Of a stretch of DNA of 64,000 nt, positions 7,672-16,737 are shown in pieces. The notes under the pieces were generated by a model, which saw nothing but the letters and a program-made list of their open reading frames with translations, had not been told where the DNA came from and did not search any database. The stretch is from positions 1 to 64,000 of the forward strand of contig JAJDVY010000022.1 in the NCBI GenBank assembly GCA_022825885.1, read 5' to 3'. The first letter of the stretch is position 1. Each line of letters begins with the position of its first letter. The position numbers and the translations under genes were made by a program. This stretch comes from Nitrospirales bacterium. GTDB taxonomy: Bacteria; Nitrospirota; Nitrospiria; Nitrospirales; UBA8639.

Positions 7672-8220
7672 CTACGTCTGAAGCAGCGCCCTCAGTTCGG
7701 AGATCCGAAGGAGCAACATGAGTGGTTCGCGGTCTGAGAATGGCAGGAAGCCGAATTGCTCGTAAAACGTCTTGGCGTCTTCGTTAAATGCCTGGACAAC
7801 GATGGCGCGTGCGCCAATCACCTCAGCCGCTGCCAGCGCTCTCTTCCCTGCATCGATCAACAGGTCGGATCCCAAGCCACTTCCCTGCTCGGTTACGTCC
7901 ACCGCTAGTTGCCCTAACAGGATTACCGGAATGGATTCGGGCATGTTCCTGCCCACGCGGGACGAGACGCGTCGCCTTTCCACGGAACTGGCGGCAAGGC
8001 TGTAGAACGCGATCACCCGGTCGCTGTTACAGGCGACGTACGTTCGTGCACCACCTTTGGCTTCGTTCAGCCGAGCCTTCCGTTGTAGCCAGATATTGAG
8101 ACTGTCGATTCCGGAGTCGAACTGCGAGACGTCATCGAACTGCGAGACGTCATGATGGGCGCCGAGTGGCTCAGGGGCTGTAGGCTTGCCCTGGGTTTGA
8201 CCCGAGGTTATCGTTCCCAC
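7672..8220 (-). CDS. GNAT acetyltransferase toxin (TacT/AtaT-like)
   Basis: 182 residues from a GTG at 8220. After an N-terminal LNIWLQRKARLNEAKGGARTYVA segment typical of TA-linked GNATs, the acetyl-CoA motif appears as VDVTEQGSGLGSDLLIDAGKRAL, and the C-terminal catalytic part as FYEQFGFLPFSD. Family members acetylate aminoacyl-tRNA and block translation. It overlaps the DUF1778 antitoxin gene upstream by 13 bases. Odd feature: an exact 18-bp tandem duplication (8117-8134 and 8135-8152) gives DVSQFDDVSQFD near the N-terminus, lengthening the loop before the GNAT core by six residues. Confidence 0.85.
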   Translation of the reverse strand: MGTITSGQTQGKPTAPEPLGAHHDVSQFDDVSQFDSGIDSLNIWLQRKARLNEAKGGARTYVACNSDRVIAFYSLAASSVERRRVSSRVGRNMPESIPVILLGQLAVDVTEQGSGLGSDLLIDAGKRALAAAEVIGARAIVVQAFNEDAKTFYEQFGFLPFSDREPLMLLLRISELRALLQT

Positions 8221-8465
8221 AGCGGCTGGCGGGCAAACCGTTTTTTCACGCGGCTGTTCGGTTGAACTGGTGCATCAAGCGCGGCAACGAAGGCGTCAAA
8301 CGCCTCGTCGTCAAGCGCAATGACGGGGCGCTCATTCAATGTTTCAATCGCCGCCGCTTCACTCGACCGGAGCACAAACTCGGTGCGCGTGACGCCTCGA
8401 ATCGCCGCCGCCCGGTCGATGAGTGCCAGACGTTCGTCTGTCATTCGGAAGTTCACTTGCCCCAT
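8208..8465 (-). CDS. DUF1778 (TacA-like) ribbon-helix-helix antitoxin
   Basis: 85 residues: VNFRMTDERLALIDRAAAIRG then RTEFVLRSSEAAAIE, the DUF1778 pattern with an N-terminal ribbon-helix-helix domain, and a C-terminal tail (FDAFVAALDAPVQPNSRVKKRF) that normally plugs the GNAT active site. It is the first gene of a two-gene operon whose promoter carries a perfect palindrome, consistent with autorepression. Confidence 0.87.
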   Translation of the reverse strand: MGQVNFRMTDERLALIDRAAAIRGVTRTEFVLRSSEAAAIETLNERPVIALDDEAFDAFVAALDAPVQPNSRVKKRFARQPLWER

Positions 8466-8529
8466 GACACCGCCCCTCTTTTTTTGCGCGCAGACGCATG
8501 GATTTGGCTGGTTGGCGTATACCGTTTGT

Positions 8530-8570
8530 ATAGAAATTTCTATGTATCACCCTGTTTTCTGAATTGTCAA
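8530..8570 (-). promoter_or_regulatory. Promoter and operator palindrome of the TacA/TacT-like module
   Basis: On the minus strand a perfect -35 box TTGACA (8570-8565) and a -10 box TACATA (8546-8541) are 18 bases apart. The perfect 14-bp palindrome ATAGAAATTTCTAT (8530-8543) overlaps the -10 region, as expected for a ribbon-helix-helix autorepressor. Confidence 0.7.
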
Positions 8571-9214
8571 TGAGATGTCGCGCAGCTTGGTTCAGGGGCA
8601 TGCCTTATGATGCTGCGACGAAGACCAAGGCCAAGGAGAAAGACACTGGATGCCCGATCGAGCCGGGCATGACAGAAGGAGGAGAATGCCGGGGATTGTA
8701 TGTGTTCAGTAATTTGTTGACAGAATCCCAGGCTTGATCTGAAACGAAGCCACGGTTTGGCTTTTCGCCTTTGTCTGTCATCCCCGATCCTCGATTAAGA
8801 ACGTCAAGGACAGGCTATTAGTAATCGGGGATCCAGTGTCTTTGTCTTTGCTGCGTTTCGTTCGTGATGGCGAAAGACGCTGGATGCCCGATCGGGTCAG
8901 GCATGACAGAGGGAAAAGTCAGGGATGACAGGTGGAAATGTCGGGGATGAGAGCTTAGGACATCGAGGATGAGAGTGGGGACCCCGGACCCTGCCACTGA
9001 CTGGTTTCTCCGGCATTGAAAAATTTTTGCAATTCGTTTAGGATTGGCCCATCCATTGAGAGTGTGGCGGTTTTGGGGGTGCCCCGGGATGGGGGAGGGG
9101 TTGTTTTTGGCCTCATTGTCCATCAGCCGTGTGCAGATTCCAGCCACGCCAGGTTGATTGATTCTCGTAACTCTTTGAAAAGTATGATTTTTTATGAAAA
9201 CAGACGTGCTGTAT
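8571..9214. repeat. Intergenic repeats upstream of metK
   Basis: No gene seen. It contains CTGGATGCCCG-type palindromes at 8646-8675 and 8880-8909 and a longer compound element (about 8776-8848) whose arms read ATCCCCGAT and ATCGGGGAT around a second, CCTCG-type half. The remaining ~300 bases before the metK promoter show no clear signal. Confidence 0.6.
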
Positions 9215-9243
9215 TTGACAACCCTTCGGGTTCTCTTTGTATG
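9215..9243 (+). promoter_or_regulatory. Probable sigma-70 promoter of metK-ahcY
   Basis: A perfect TTGACA (9215-9220), a 17-base spacer and TGTATG (9238-9243). The -10 box is only a fair match. It would give a leader of about 128 bases before metK. Confidence 0.45.
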
Positions 9244-9308
9244 GTAGGCCGTCTTTGGGCTGCCATTCGTGGCGTTGTGGGCAACCCGCTTCTTTAACAC
9301 TTCAACAA

Positions 9309-9348
9309 GGCACTCCTCTCCGATATGCTGAGCAGGAGATGCCTTTTT
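9309..9348 (+). terminator. Terminator hairpin inside the metK leader (candidate attenuator)
   Basis: GGCACTCCT (9309-9317) pairs with AGGAGATGCC (9334-9343) with one bulged A, then TTTTT follows. It lies only about 30 bases before the metK start and after the predicted promoter, so it cannot serve an upstream gene. Such placement implies conditional termination. Upstream leader sequence contains smaller hairpins (GGTAG/CTGCC, 9243-9263) but I could not match it to a named SAM or SAH riboswitch class. Confidence 0.6.
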
Positions 9349-9377
9349 GTTTATTGAGCCAGGGAAAGGTAACTGTA

Positions 9378-10535
9378 ATGAATCACCAGAATTTCTTGTT
9401 TACCTCCGAGTCCGTGACCGAGGGGCATCCGGACAAAATTGCCGACCAGATCTCCGATGGCATCCTGGATGCCATTATGGCCAAGGATAAAAATTGCCGG
9501 GTGGCGTGTGAGACGATCCTGACGACCGGCCTGGCGTTCGTGGCGGGGGAGATTTCCACGAAGGCCTACGTGGAAATCCCCGATATTATCCGGGAAACCA
9601 TCCGGGACGTGGGCTATACCGATGCCACCTGGGGGTTCGATTACCGCACGTGTTCGGTGTTGACGGCGATTGATGCCCAGTCCGGTGATATTGCCATGGG
9701 TGTGGATACCGGCGGTGCGGGTGATCAGGGGCTGATGTTCGGCTATGCCACCAACGAGACGAGGGAATTGATGCCCATGCCGATCGTATTGGCCCATCGC
9801 CTGACGAAACGCCTGGCCGATGTCCGAAAGTCGAACCTGTTGCCGTGGGTGCGCCCGGATGGGAAGGCCCAGGTGACCGTCGAGTACAAGAACGGGAAGC
9901 CGGTGCGAATCGATACGATCGTGGTCTCCACCCAGCACAGCGACAAGGTGACGTCCAAGAAGATCGAGCAGGAGATCAAGGACAAAGTCATTAAACCCGT
10001 GATGCCGAAGGAGATTTTCGATCCGAAACGGGTCACGTTCCATATCAACCCGACGGGCCGGTTCGTGACGGGAGGGCCCATGGGCGATACCGGGTTGACC
10101 GGTCGCAAGATCATTGTGGATACGTACGGTGGCGTGGGGAGCCATGGCGGTGGCGCGTTTTCAGGCAAGGACCCCAGCAAGGTGGACCGGTCGGCGTCGT
10201 ACATGGCCCGGTATATTGCGAAAAATATCGTGGCGGCGAAGTTGGCGGAGAAGTGCGAGGTGCAGTTGGCTTACGCGATCGGGGTGCCGGAACCCGTTTC
10301 CGTGCTCGTCGATGCGAAAGGGACGGAGAAGGTGGCTATTGAGGTCATCGATAAATTGGTGAGAAAGCATTTTCCGATGACCCCGCGTGGCATTATTGAT
10401 TATTTGAAACTGCGACGCCCCATTTATAAACAAACGGCCGCGTATGGGCATTTTGGGCGAAGCGGCACGGGCTTCACCTGGGAAAAGACGGATAAGGCCT
10501 CGATTTTGAAGCAGGCCGCCGACTTGCGCCAGTGA
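9378..10535 (+). CDS. metK: S-adenosylmethionine synthetase
   Basis: 385 residues; the ATG at 9378 has AGGGAAAGG seven bases upstream. It makes S-adenosylmethionine from methionine and ATP. Signatures: the N-terminal [19 protein letters not shown] (substrate His), [20 protein letters not shown], and the P-loop [17 protein letters not shown]. Length and motif order are normal for bacterial MetK. It is followed within 36 bases by ahcY, so synthesis of the methyl donor and removal of its by-product are encoded together, and both would respond to the hairpin in the leader. Confidence 0.97.
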   Translation: MNHQNFLFTSESVTEGHPDKIADQISDGILDAIMAKDKNCRVACETILTTGLAFVAGEISTKAYVEIPDIIRETIRDVGYTDATWGFDYRTCSVLTAIDAQSGDIAMGVDTGGAGDQGLMFGYATNETRELMPMPIVLAHRLTKRLADVRKSNLLPWVRPDGKAQVTVEYKNGKPVRIDTIVVSTQHSDKVTSKKIEQEIKDKVIKPVMPKEIFDPKRVTFHINPTGRFVTGGPMGDTGLTGRKIIVDTYGGVGSHGGGAFSGKDPSKVDRSASYMARYIAKNIVAAKLAEKCEVQLAYAIGVPEPVSVLVDAKGTEKVAIEVIDKLVRKHFPMTPRGIIDYLKLRRPIYKQTAAYGHFGRSGTGFTWEKTDKASILKQAADLRQ

Positions 10536-10570
10536 CGTTCAGGGCGTCCAAGCAGAAGGGAGCGATGCAT

Positions 10571-11947
10571 ATGGGAATGGCGACACAACTTGAAAAGTGT
10601 GACTATAAGGTGGCGGATGTCAACCTGGCTGATTGGGGCCGGAAGGAAATTCAGATTGCCGAAACGGAAATGCCTGGCCTGATGGCCTTGCGGGAGAAAT
10701 ATCGCGCGGCGCAGCCCCTCAAGGGTGCCAGGATTCTGGGGTGCATTCACATGACGATCCAGACGGCCGTCCTGATTGAGACCCTGATGGAGTTGGGGGC
10801 CGAAGTGCGGTGGTCTTCCTGCAACATTTTCTCGACGCAGGATCATGCCGCGGCCGCGATCGCGAGCCGGGGCGTTCCGGTGTACGCGTGGAAGGGCGAA
10901 ACGCTCGAAGAGTATGATTGGTGCCTGGAGCAAACCATTTTGAAGGATGGCCGGCCCTGGGATGCCAACATGGTCCTGGACGACGGGGGTGATTTGACCC
11001 AGATGCTCCACGAGAAGTACCCGGCGATGCTGGATAAAATCCACGGCATCACGGAAGAGACCACCACGGGGGTGCATCGCTTGCAGGAGCGGCTGGACAA
11101 CGGCACCCTGAAGGTGCCGGTCATCAACGTCAACGATTCGGTCACGAAGTCGAAAAACGACAATAAATACGGGTGCCGGCACAGTTTGAACGACGCGGTG
11201 AAGCGCGGCACGGACCATCTCTTGTCCGGGAAGAAGGCCCTGGTGGTCGGATATGGCGACGTGGGGAAAGGGTCCGCCCAGTCCTTGCGCCAGGAAGGCA
11301 TGATCGTGCGCGTGTCGGAAATCGATCCCATTTGCGCGATGCAGGCCTGCATGGACGGCTTTGAAGTGGTGTCGCCCTACAAGGATGGTCGCAATACGGG
11401 GAACGTGGATGATATCAACACGGGGCTGTTGGGCAATACGGACCTGGTCGTCACGGCCACCGGTAATTACAACGTCTGTGACGCCGCCATGTTGCAAACG
11501 CTCAAACCGGGGGCCGTGGTCTGCAATATCGGCCACTTCGACAATGAAATCGATACGGCTTACATGCGGAAACAGTGGGAGTGGGAAGAGGTGAAGCCGC
11601 AGGTGCATAAGGTCTATCGCAGCGCACGCGCCAACGATCACCTGATCCTCCTGTCCGAAGGACGACTGGTGAACCTGGGCAACGCGACCGGGCATCCCTC
11701 CCGGGTCATGGACGGGTCCTTTTCCAACCAGGTCCTGGCGCAAATTTACTTGTTCGGGAAGAAATTCGCCGATACTTCCGGGGCTCCGGTCACGGTTGAA
11801 GTGCTGCCGAAGAAGCTGGATGAAGAAGTGGCCGCCCATATGGTGCGCGGGTTCGGCGGGACGTTGACCAGGCTCACCGAAGAGCAGGCCTCCTACATCA
11901 ACGTGTCGGTGGACGGTCCATTCAAGCCGGAGACCTACCGGTATTGA
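10571..11947 (+). CDS. ahcY: Adenosylhomocysteinase
   Basis: 458 residues. The ATG at 10571 is preferred because AGAAGGGAG lies 8 bases upstream; ATG 10565 is too close. The enzyme hydrolyses S-adenosylhomocysteine to adenosine and homocysteine with bound NAD. Landmarks: [24 protein letters not shown], the NAD site [29 protein letters not shown] and the C-terminal FKPETYRY, whose Lys-Tyr pair reaches into the partner subunit's NAD site. Second gene of the metK operon. Confidence 0.97.
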   Translation: MGMATQLEKCDYKVADVNLADWGRKEIQIAETEMPGLMALREKYRAAQPLKGARILGCIHMTIQTAVLIETLMELGAEVRWSSCNIFSTQDHAAAAIASRGVPVYAWKGETLEEYDWCLEQTILKDGRPWDANMVLDDGGDLTQMLHEKYPAMLDKIHGITEETTTGVHRLQERLDNGTLKVPVINVNDSVTKSKNDNKYGCRHSLNDAVKRGTDHLLSGKKALVVGYGDVGKGSAQSLRQEGMIVRVSEIDPICAMQACMDGFEVVSPYKDGRNTGNVDDINTGLLGNTDLVVTATGNYNVCDAAMLQTLKPGAVVCNIGHFDNEIDTAYMRKQWEWEEVKPQVHKVYRSARANDHLILLSEGRLVNLGNATGHPSRVMDGSFSNQVLAQIYLFGKKFADTSGAPVTVEVLPKKLDEEVAAHMVRGFGGTLTRLTEEQASYINVSVDGPFKPETYRY

Positions 11948-12186
11948 TTGTCCGCACGGCTTTTTGTCTTTGGTCTGTCATTCCCGTTCCCCTTCCGTCA
12001 TTCCCGACATTTTTAATCGGGAATCCAGTGTCTTTATTCTTCACGGACGAAGTGAAAAGCAACGACGCTGGATCCCCGATCGGGGTCGGGGATGACAGCA
12101 GGAGAAGGGTCGGGGGTGACAGAAGGAGAACGAACGAAAAAAGCAAAGCCCCCGGATCCTCTTCTCAGGCGTGATCCCGTTGCGAA
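11948..12186. repeat. Intergenic palindromes between ahcY and the oxidoreductase operon
   Basis: Two elements: one with TCCCG/CGGGA arms around a CATTTTTAATC loop (about 12000-12032), and one with CCCCG/CGGGG arms (about 12064-12097). They probably also act as terminators for ahcY in either orientation. No gene seen. Confidence 0.6.
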
Positions 12187-12216
12187 TTGACAACCTCTTG
12201 TGGAAATTCCTATAGT
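12187..12216 (+). promoter_or_regulatory. Strong sigma-70 promoter for the oxidoreductase operon
   Basis: TTGACA (12187-12192), an 18-base spacer, TATAGT (12211-12216). Transcription would start near 12223, giving a ~184-base leader. Confidence 0.72.
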
Positions 12217-12250
12217 GACTCTCTTGCGTTGTGCCGGAGCATGCTGGGTC

Positions 12251-12310
12251 AAAAGCCTCATGCAGCCGGTCTTGAGAATGGCCTAAATATCCGGCCTGTT
12301 GGGGCTTTTT
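12251..12310 (+). terminator. Terminator-like hairpin in the oxidoreductase leader (candidate attenuator)
   Basis: AAAAGCC (12251-12257) and CAGCCGG (12263-12269) pair with CCGGCCTG (12291-12298) and GGCTTTTT (12303-12310), leaving an internal loop, and the 3' arm runs into T residues. It lies about 30-90 bases after the predicted start and ~100 bases before the first gene, so full-length transcription would need read-through. Confidence 0.5.
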
Positions 12311-12406
12311 CCATGTTGCGAAATTTCGTGCACCGGCATACAGTAACCGGATACTTGCGTTATCCGTCTACATTTCTCTTCTCTTAGGAATTGAGGAATT
12401 AAGCTT

Positions 12407-13021
12407 ATGTCGACAATGTATGAGGTATTGCCAGGTCCGGAGCATTTTCTCCCCCCGGCCGCCGCCAGTATGGGCATTCGTCTGCCGGATCCGGGTCAGG
12501 CCCATATTCATGGAAAAATCGTCAATGAGGATGAGGCCATGGAAGTCGCGGCCCGCCAGTTCTTGTCGGCCAAAGTGCCGACGATTTTCCCCGGTCCGCT
12601 TGTCCTGTGGGCCTGGAATGAAAAAGCGGCCAAGAAGGCCACGGCCATCAGGCATCTCTATGAAACGATCAAGGAATGCGTGACTCCGTCCCAGCAGGCG
12701 ATGCTCATTCCCATGCCCGATTACCGGCCCAAATATCCGAAGATCAATCCTGAAATCGAAATCAATCCCAACCATCCCAATCTCACGATTTGGCATAACA
12801 AGATCGATGCCTGCATGTTCGTCGGCGTGCATTGCCACCAGGCGAACCTGTCCCTCAAGATTATCCGGGGCGGCACCTATTGTTATACCATTGCCATGTG
12901 CGCCCAGGCGGGTCATGAAGACGCGATGGTGTCGTTCCGGGATGCGACGGCCGACAAGATCATGAAATTGGCTGATTGGGTGAAAAAATTAAAAGGGTCG
13001 GTCGAGCCGCCGAAAGACTGA
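12407..13021 (+). CDS. Five-subunit 2-oxoacid:ferredoxin oxidoreductase, ~23 kDa accessory subunit
   Basis: 204 residues beginning MSTMYEVLPGPEHFLPPAAA. It belongs to the subunit often annotated 'carbon monoxide dehydrogenase beta subunit family', found only with the five-subunit pyruvate or 2-oxoglutarate:ferredoxin oxidoreductases of Hydrogenobacter and Nitrospira. Its role in the complex is not established. Visible features are an IFPGPLVLWAWNEKAAKKA segment and HNKIDACMFVGVHCHQANL. First gene of a five-gene operon with strong promoter and leader hairpin. Confidence 0.8.
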   Translation: MSTMYEVLPGPEHFLPPAAASMGIRLPDPGQAHIHGKIVNEDEAMEVAARQFLSAKVPTIFPGPLVLWAWNEKAAKKATAIRHLYETIKECVTPSQQAMLIPMPDYRPKYPKINPEIEINPNHPNLTIWHNKIDACMFVGVHCHQANLSLKIIRGGTYCYTIAMCAQAGHEDAMVSFRDATADKIMKLADWVKKLKGSVEPPKD

Positions 13022-13132
13022 GGCGCGGGCGGTCCGGTATTTTGTATTTCTTTCGCCTGCTTAAGACGGTACAATAGCATATGCTGTTCACATGAAACGC
13101 CCTAAAAGCCGGAACGAGAAGGAGGCGCAGTC

Positions 13133-14341
13133 ATGGCAACGCAATCATTAGTCGGGACCAAAAATAGAGCCGGTCAAGTGGTGACCGATCCCTGGAAGTT
13201 GATGCATGAAGCCGAGCGAACTCCCTGTTTTTTTACGGGCAGTGAAGTGATCAAGGAAGCGATCCGGCGGGCCAATTGCGACGTCATGATCGCCTATCCG
13301 ATTACCCCGCAGAGTGAAGCCGCGGCGTTGATCGGTGAATTGTTTGCCGAAGGGTTTATCGGCGACTACTTCCGCGGGGAAAGCGAGTTCGCGGTGATGT
13401 CCCAGTGCGCCGGGTCGGCCTTCGGCGGCGCGCGTGTGTTCACCACGACCGCGGGGCCGGGCACCATGCGCGCCATGGAGAACTTTCCGATGTGGGCCGG
13501 GGCGAGGCTGCCCATCCAAATGATTGTGACCTGCCGGGGCATCAACTCTCCGCTCTCCATCCAGCCGGACACGTTGGAAATTTCGTATCTGTTGAACACG
13601 GGGATGCTGGTCTGGCACGCGGAGACGGCGCAGGACTTTTATGACTGGATTTTAAAAGGGTACATGGTCTCGGAAGAGCCGGACGTGCATTTGCCGTTGG
13701 CGCTGTGTTGTGACGGGTTTTTCGTCACCCATACCAAAGACGTCGTGAACCTGACGCCGGCGGACATGTGCCTGCCGCCCTATGACCCGTACCGGTCGCC
13801 GGTTCCGTGCATGGACATGGAATGCCCGCCGGTTCGTATGATGCGCGACCCGTTCGTCATGAAGAGCAACTATATCAGTTATGCCACCCATGCAAGCTGG
13901 CAACAGGAGGTCTGGGCGGCGGTGGAGCGGTCCCGGAAGCACGCCATTCGGTGGCTGGACGGCCTGATTGAAGTGGACAGGCCCAATGCCGAGATTTTGA
14001 TCGTGTCGTCCGGCACCGCGGTGTCTCAGGGTCGTGAAGCCCAAGCCCTCCTGGAAGAGGACGGGATTGAAGTGGGCATCGTCAAAATCAAAACCCTGCG
14101 GCCCTGGCCGGAAGACGAAATCCGGGAAGCCACGAAGCACGCCAAGCACATCATCGTGCCGGAGTTCAACGTCACGGGTTGGCTGGCCAAAGAAATTCGC
14201 GCCTCGATTCCAGACGCGGACCGCGTGTATGCCGGTCCTCACGTCTGCGGAGGCATGACCATGCCGCCGGAAGTTATCGCGGCCGACATCAAAAAGCATT
14301 TGGGTATTAAAGCCGAAAGCTTGGCCGGACGAGGGAGTTGA
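13133..14341 (+). CDS. 2-oxoacid:ferredoxin oxidoreductase alpha subunit
   Basis: 402 residues; ATG 13133 has GAAGGAGG upstream. It carries the pyrimidine-binding and domain II/III folds of the KOR family: CDVMIAYPITPQSEAAALIGE near residue 45 (the YPITP motif), GESEFAVMSQCAGSAFGGAR, and a C-terminal domain II with ILIVSSGTAVSQGREA and TLRPWPEDEI. With the beta and gamma subunits it carboxylates acetyl-CoA or succinyl-CoA with reduced ferredoxin in the reductive TCA cycle. Gene order accessory-alpha-beta-gamma-ferredoxin matches the forDABGE order reported for Hydrogenobacter 2-oxoglutarate oxidoreductase rather than the porEDABG order, so 2-oxoglutarate is my guess at the substrate; residues alone do not decide. 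Confidence 0.9.
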   Translation: MATQSLVGTKNRAGQVVTDPWKLMHEAERTPCFFTGSEVIKEAIRRANCDVMIAYPITPQSEAAALIGELFAEGFIGDYFRGESEFAVMSQCAGSAFGGARVFTTTAGPGTMRAMENFPMWAGARLPIQMIVTCRGINSPLSIQPDTLEISYLLNTGMLVWHAETAQDFYDWILKGYMVSEEPDVHLPLALCCDGFFVTHTKDVVNLTPADMCLPPYDPYRSPVPCMDMECPPVRMMRDPFVMKSNYISYATHASWQQEVWAAVERSRKHAIRWLDGLIEVDRPNAEILIVSSGTAVSQGREAQALLEEDGIEVGIVKIKTLRPWPEDEIREATKHAKHIIVPEFNVTGWLAKEIRASIPDADRVYAGPHVCGGMTMPPEVIAADIKKHLGIKAESLAGRGS

Positions 14342-14400
14342 CGCGCTACCGTCCACCCGGCATGACCATGAAATGTCCGCATACGCGCTAGGAGGCGACT

Positions 14401-15321
14401 ATGAGCAAGGAACGCATTAAGATAGCTCCTGAAATGTTCGAAATCATGCCGTCGGAATACCAGGATCTGGTGGATCGAGCCACCTATGGCAAGGAAGGCC
14501 GCGGGTGGAAGGATATCGGAACCTCGAAGGAATTGATAGAAGAGCATTCCTTGTGCGCCGGGTGTCCGGAGTCCATGGCGTTCCGCTACATCCTGGCGTC
14601 ATTGCCGGCCCCGGAAGATACCGTGATGGTGGGGTCCACCGGCTGCACCAGCCTGGTCTTTCCACACGTGGGCGTTCACAATATTCATTCCCTCTTCGGC
14701 AACCAGAACGCGATTGCCTCCGGGCTGAAACGCGCGCTCAGCGTGCGGTTCCCGGGACAGGTCAAGGACGTGGTGGTGTTGGCGGGTGACGGGGCCACGG
14801 TGGATATCGGCCTCGATATGACGCTGCAAGCCTGGTTCCGCCAGGAGAAATTCACGACCATTTGTTTTGACAACGAACTCTACGCCAATACGGGCGGCCA
14901 GGAGAGCGGGTTGATGCAAAAGGGGTTCGTGGCCAAGATGGCGCCCGTGGGCAAGACGTTTGAAAAGGTCAAATTGCCGGAAATCGCGCGAGAGTCCGGC
15001 TGTCACTACGTGGTGAATTGCACGGTCAGCAAACCGAACCTGGTGGAAAAAGTCATCAAGAACGCGATCCACGTGGCCCGCGAGATCGGCCCCACGTATT
15101 TGCAGCTCTACACCCCGTGCATCCTGGAAATCGGGAAGAACAGCATGGAAGGCTTGCAGGAAATGCGCGACTCGGAAAAGCCGACCGAGCGGTTTGCGTA
15201 TAGAGAGTACGTCAGCGATGAAGCCAAGGAATTGTTGACCGAACTGGCGGCCAAGGAAAAAGAGAGAAAAGCCGCCGCGAAGAAGCAATTGGCGGACAAG
15301 CAATTGGCGGGGAAGGCCTGA
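14401..15321 (+). CDS. 2-oxoacid:ferredoxin oxidoreductase beta subunit (TPP-binding)
   Basis: 306 residues; ribosome site AGGAGG precedes ATG 14401. HSLCAGCPESMAFR holds cysteines that help bind the proximal Fe-S cluster, and VVLAGDGATVDIGLDMTLQAW with DNELYANTGGQESG is the thiamine-diphosphate/magnesium motif (GDG...N) of this family. The C-terminal Lys/Ala-rich tail (KEKERKAAAKKQLADK) is low complexity. Third gene of the operon. Confidence 0.93.
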   Translation: MSKERIKIAPEMFEIMPSEYQDLVDRATYGKEGRGWKDIGTSKELIEEHSLCAGCPESMAFRYILASLPAPEDTVMVGSTGCTSLVFPHVGVHNIHSLFGNQNAIASGLKRALSVRFPGQVKDVVVLAGDGATVDIGLDMTLQAWFRQEKFTTICFDNELYANTGGQESGLMQKGFVAKMAPVGKTFEKVKLPEIARESGCHYVVNCTVSKPNLVEKVIKNAIHVAREIGPTYLQLYTPCILEIGKNSMEGLQEMRDSEKPTERFAYREYVSDEAKELLTELAAKEKERKAAAKKQLADKQLAGKA

Positions 15322-15349
15322 ACCCTCCCTACGGAAAGGGGCAATCGTC

Positions 15350-16045
15350 ATGATCAAGCGGAGACTGAATATTCGCATGTCTGGTCTTGGAGGACAGGGC
15401 GCGGTGACGGCTGCGCACGTGTTGGCCATGGCGGCGTCGCGTGATGGCAAATTTGCCATCTCGAATCCCTTTTTCGGCGCGGAAAAGCGGATGGCGCCGG
15501 CCGAGAGTTATTGCCGGATCGGGGTGAGCCGGATCTATGACCGGGGAGAATTGGTGTTCCCCGACGTGATCGAAGTCTTCCATCCGCAGGTCGTGACAAT
15601 GGGCAAGAGCTATACCATGCCTTTTTACTCGGGCATCAAGGAAAACGGCGTCGTCATCATCAATTCGGACGTGCCGCTGTTGTCGGATGAGGACGTGCAG
15701 CGGTTGAAGGATCTGGACGTGGCCGTGTTTTACATCAAGGGCACCCAGATTGCGTTGGAGGTGGCGGGCACGGAGCTTTCCACAAACATGACCATGATCG
15801 GGTCAGTGGCCGGCATTACCAAGTGCGTTTCTCTAGAAGCGCTCGACGGCGCGTTGCAGGAACGGTTTGGGAAAAAGTTCGTGGCGTCCGGCGGAACGGC
15901 CACCCTGGATGAAGCCATTAAGAAGAAATTCGCGAAAAAAGAAATGCTGTTGAAGAAGAACCTGGAGACGGTCGTCCGGTCATACGAAATGGCATCGGAA
16001 TGGGCGGAAAAGAACAACGTCGAACTGGCCGTTGCCGCGGCATAA
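15350..16045 (+). CDS. 2-oxoacid:ferredoxin oxidoreductase gamma subunit
   Basis: 231 residues starting MIKRRLNIRMSGLGGQGAVTAAHVLA, the gamma-subunit signature GxGGQG. NPFFGAEKRMAPAESYCRIG (about residues 40-60) is the region contacting coenzyme A in this family. A Lys-rich helix (IKKKFAKKEMLLKK) lies near the C-terminus. It sits 28 bases after the beta gene and 19 bases before the ferredoxin subunit gene. Confidence 0.92.
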   Translation: MIKRRLNIRMSGLGGQGAVTAAHVLAMAASRDGKFAISNPFFGAEKRMAPAESYCRIGVSRIYDRGELVFPDVIEVFHPQVVTMGKSYTMPFYSGIKENGVVIINSDVPLLSDEDVQRLKDLDVAVFYIKGTQIALEVAGTELSTNMTMIGSVAGITKCVSLEALDGALQERFGKKFVASGGTATLDEAIKKKFAKKEMLLKKNLETVVRSYEMASEWAEKNNVELAVAAA

Positions 16046-16064
16046 ATAAGAAAGACGGGGAGTC

Positions 16065-16343
16065 ATGTATAACGTAGCGCTAGTGACCGATGAGAAATGT
16101 GTGGCCAAAAAAGGGTGCCGGTTGTGCATCATGTACTGCCCCGAGGCCAACTGCCTGGACCTGAACGTCGAAAAAATGGTGGCGGAAGTCTTTATCAATC
16201 GCTGCAAGGGGTGTGAGTTGTGCAAGGTCGTGTGCGACGCGGCCAAACATGAAGCCATCGACATGGTGGCGGTGAGCGCCAATGGCCAGTTGATGGAGCA
16301 GGCCGGCGAATCCGCCGGTTTGGGACAAGCCTATCAGGGGTAA
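16065..16343 (+). CDS. 2-oxoacid:ferredoxin oxidoreductase ferredoxin-like subunit
   Basis: 92 residues with two [4Fe-4S] ligand sets: CVAKKGCRLCIMYCPEANC and INRCKGCELCKVVCD. The first set is irregular (extra residues before the CxxC), the second is a standard CxxCxxC..C. It would pass electrons between external ferredoxin and the catalytic subunits. Last gene of the operon, followed by a terminator. Confidence 0.9.
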   Translation: MYNVALVTDEKCVAKKGCRLCIMYCPEANCLDLNVEKMVAEVFINRCKGCELCKVVCDAAKHEAIDMVAVSANGQLMEQAGESAGLGQAYQG

Positions 16344-16365
16344 GTCTTCACGTCAGATACCGGAT

Positions 16366-16405
16366 AAAGGCCCTGCGGCATTGCTTGTCGCGGGGCTTTA
16401 TTGTG
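16366..16405 (+). terminator. Terminator of the oxidoreductase operon
   Basis: AAAGGCCCTGCG (16366-16377) pairs with CGCGGGGCTTT (16389-16399), followed by a T-rich stretch interrupted by A and G. Confidence 0.65.
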
Positions 16406-16473
16406 TTTTACGGGACTTTCTTGGCTTTTCCGATTGTGCCTGATGCGCTGTGCGTGCAACTGAAGGTGCGGAC

Positions 16474-16737
16474 ATGAGCGATGACCTTAGAGAACTCATG
16501 GGTGAAATCAACGAGAGCATGTCTCGATTCCATGACCGGTTGGAGAGCCGGGCCAAGGAAATGGAACTCATGGGCGGGGACCCCGACGTTGTCAAGAAAT
16601 TAACCATCGGCGCCGATGCGATGAAAGACAGCGCCAACATCTATTTGTCATGGGCCCGGCATTACGTCGCCTTATCCGAAGGCGGCGCAGCCGAAGCCGA
16701 AGAAGGCGAAGAAGATTCCGACGATTTTCAGTTTTAA
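16474..16737 (+). CDS. Small acidic coiled-coil protein, unknown function
   Basis: 87 residues from ATG 16474, with GAAGGTG as ribosome site. Two helices (SDDLRELMGEINESMSRFHDRLESRAKEM and VKKLTIGADAMKDSANIYLSWARHYVAL) are followed by a very acidic tail (AEEGEEDSDDFQF). No membrane segment. It follows the oxidoreductase terminator, so it is probably a separate unit. I do not recognise the family. Confidence 0.6.
   Translation: MSDDLRELMGEINESMSRFHDRLESRAKEMELMGGDPDVVKKLTIGADAMKDSANIYLSWARHYVALSEGGAAEAEEGEEDSDDFQF

Noticed and set aside
9244-9377. A named SAM or SAH riboswitch
   Set aside because: I could not align the leader to the consensus of SAM-I, SAM-II or SAH classes, so only an attenuator is claimed.
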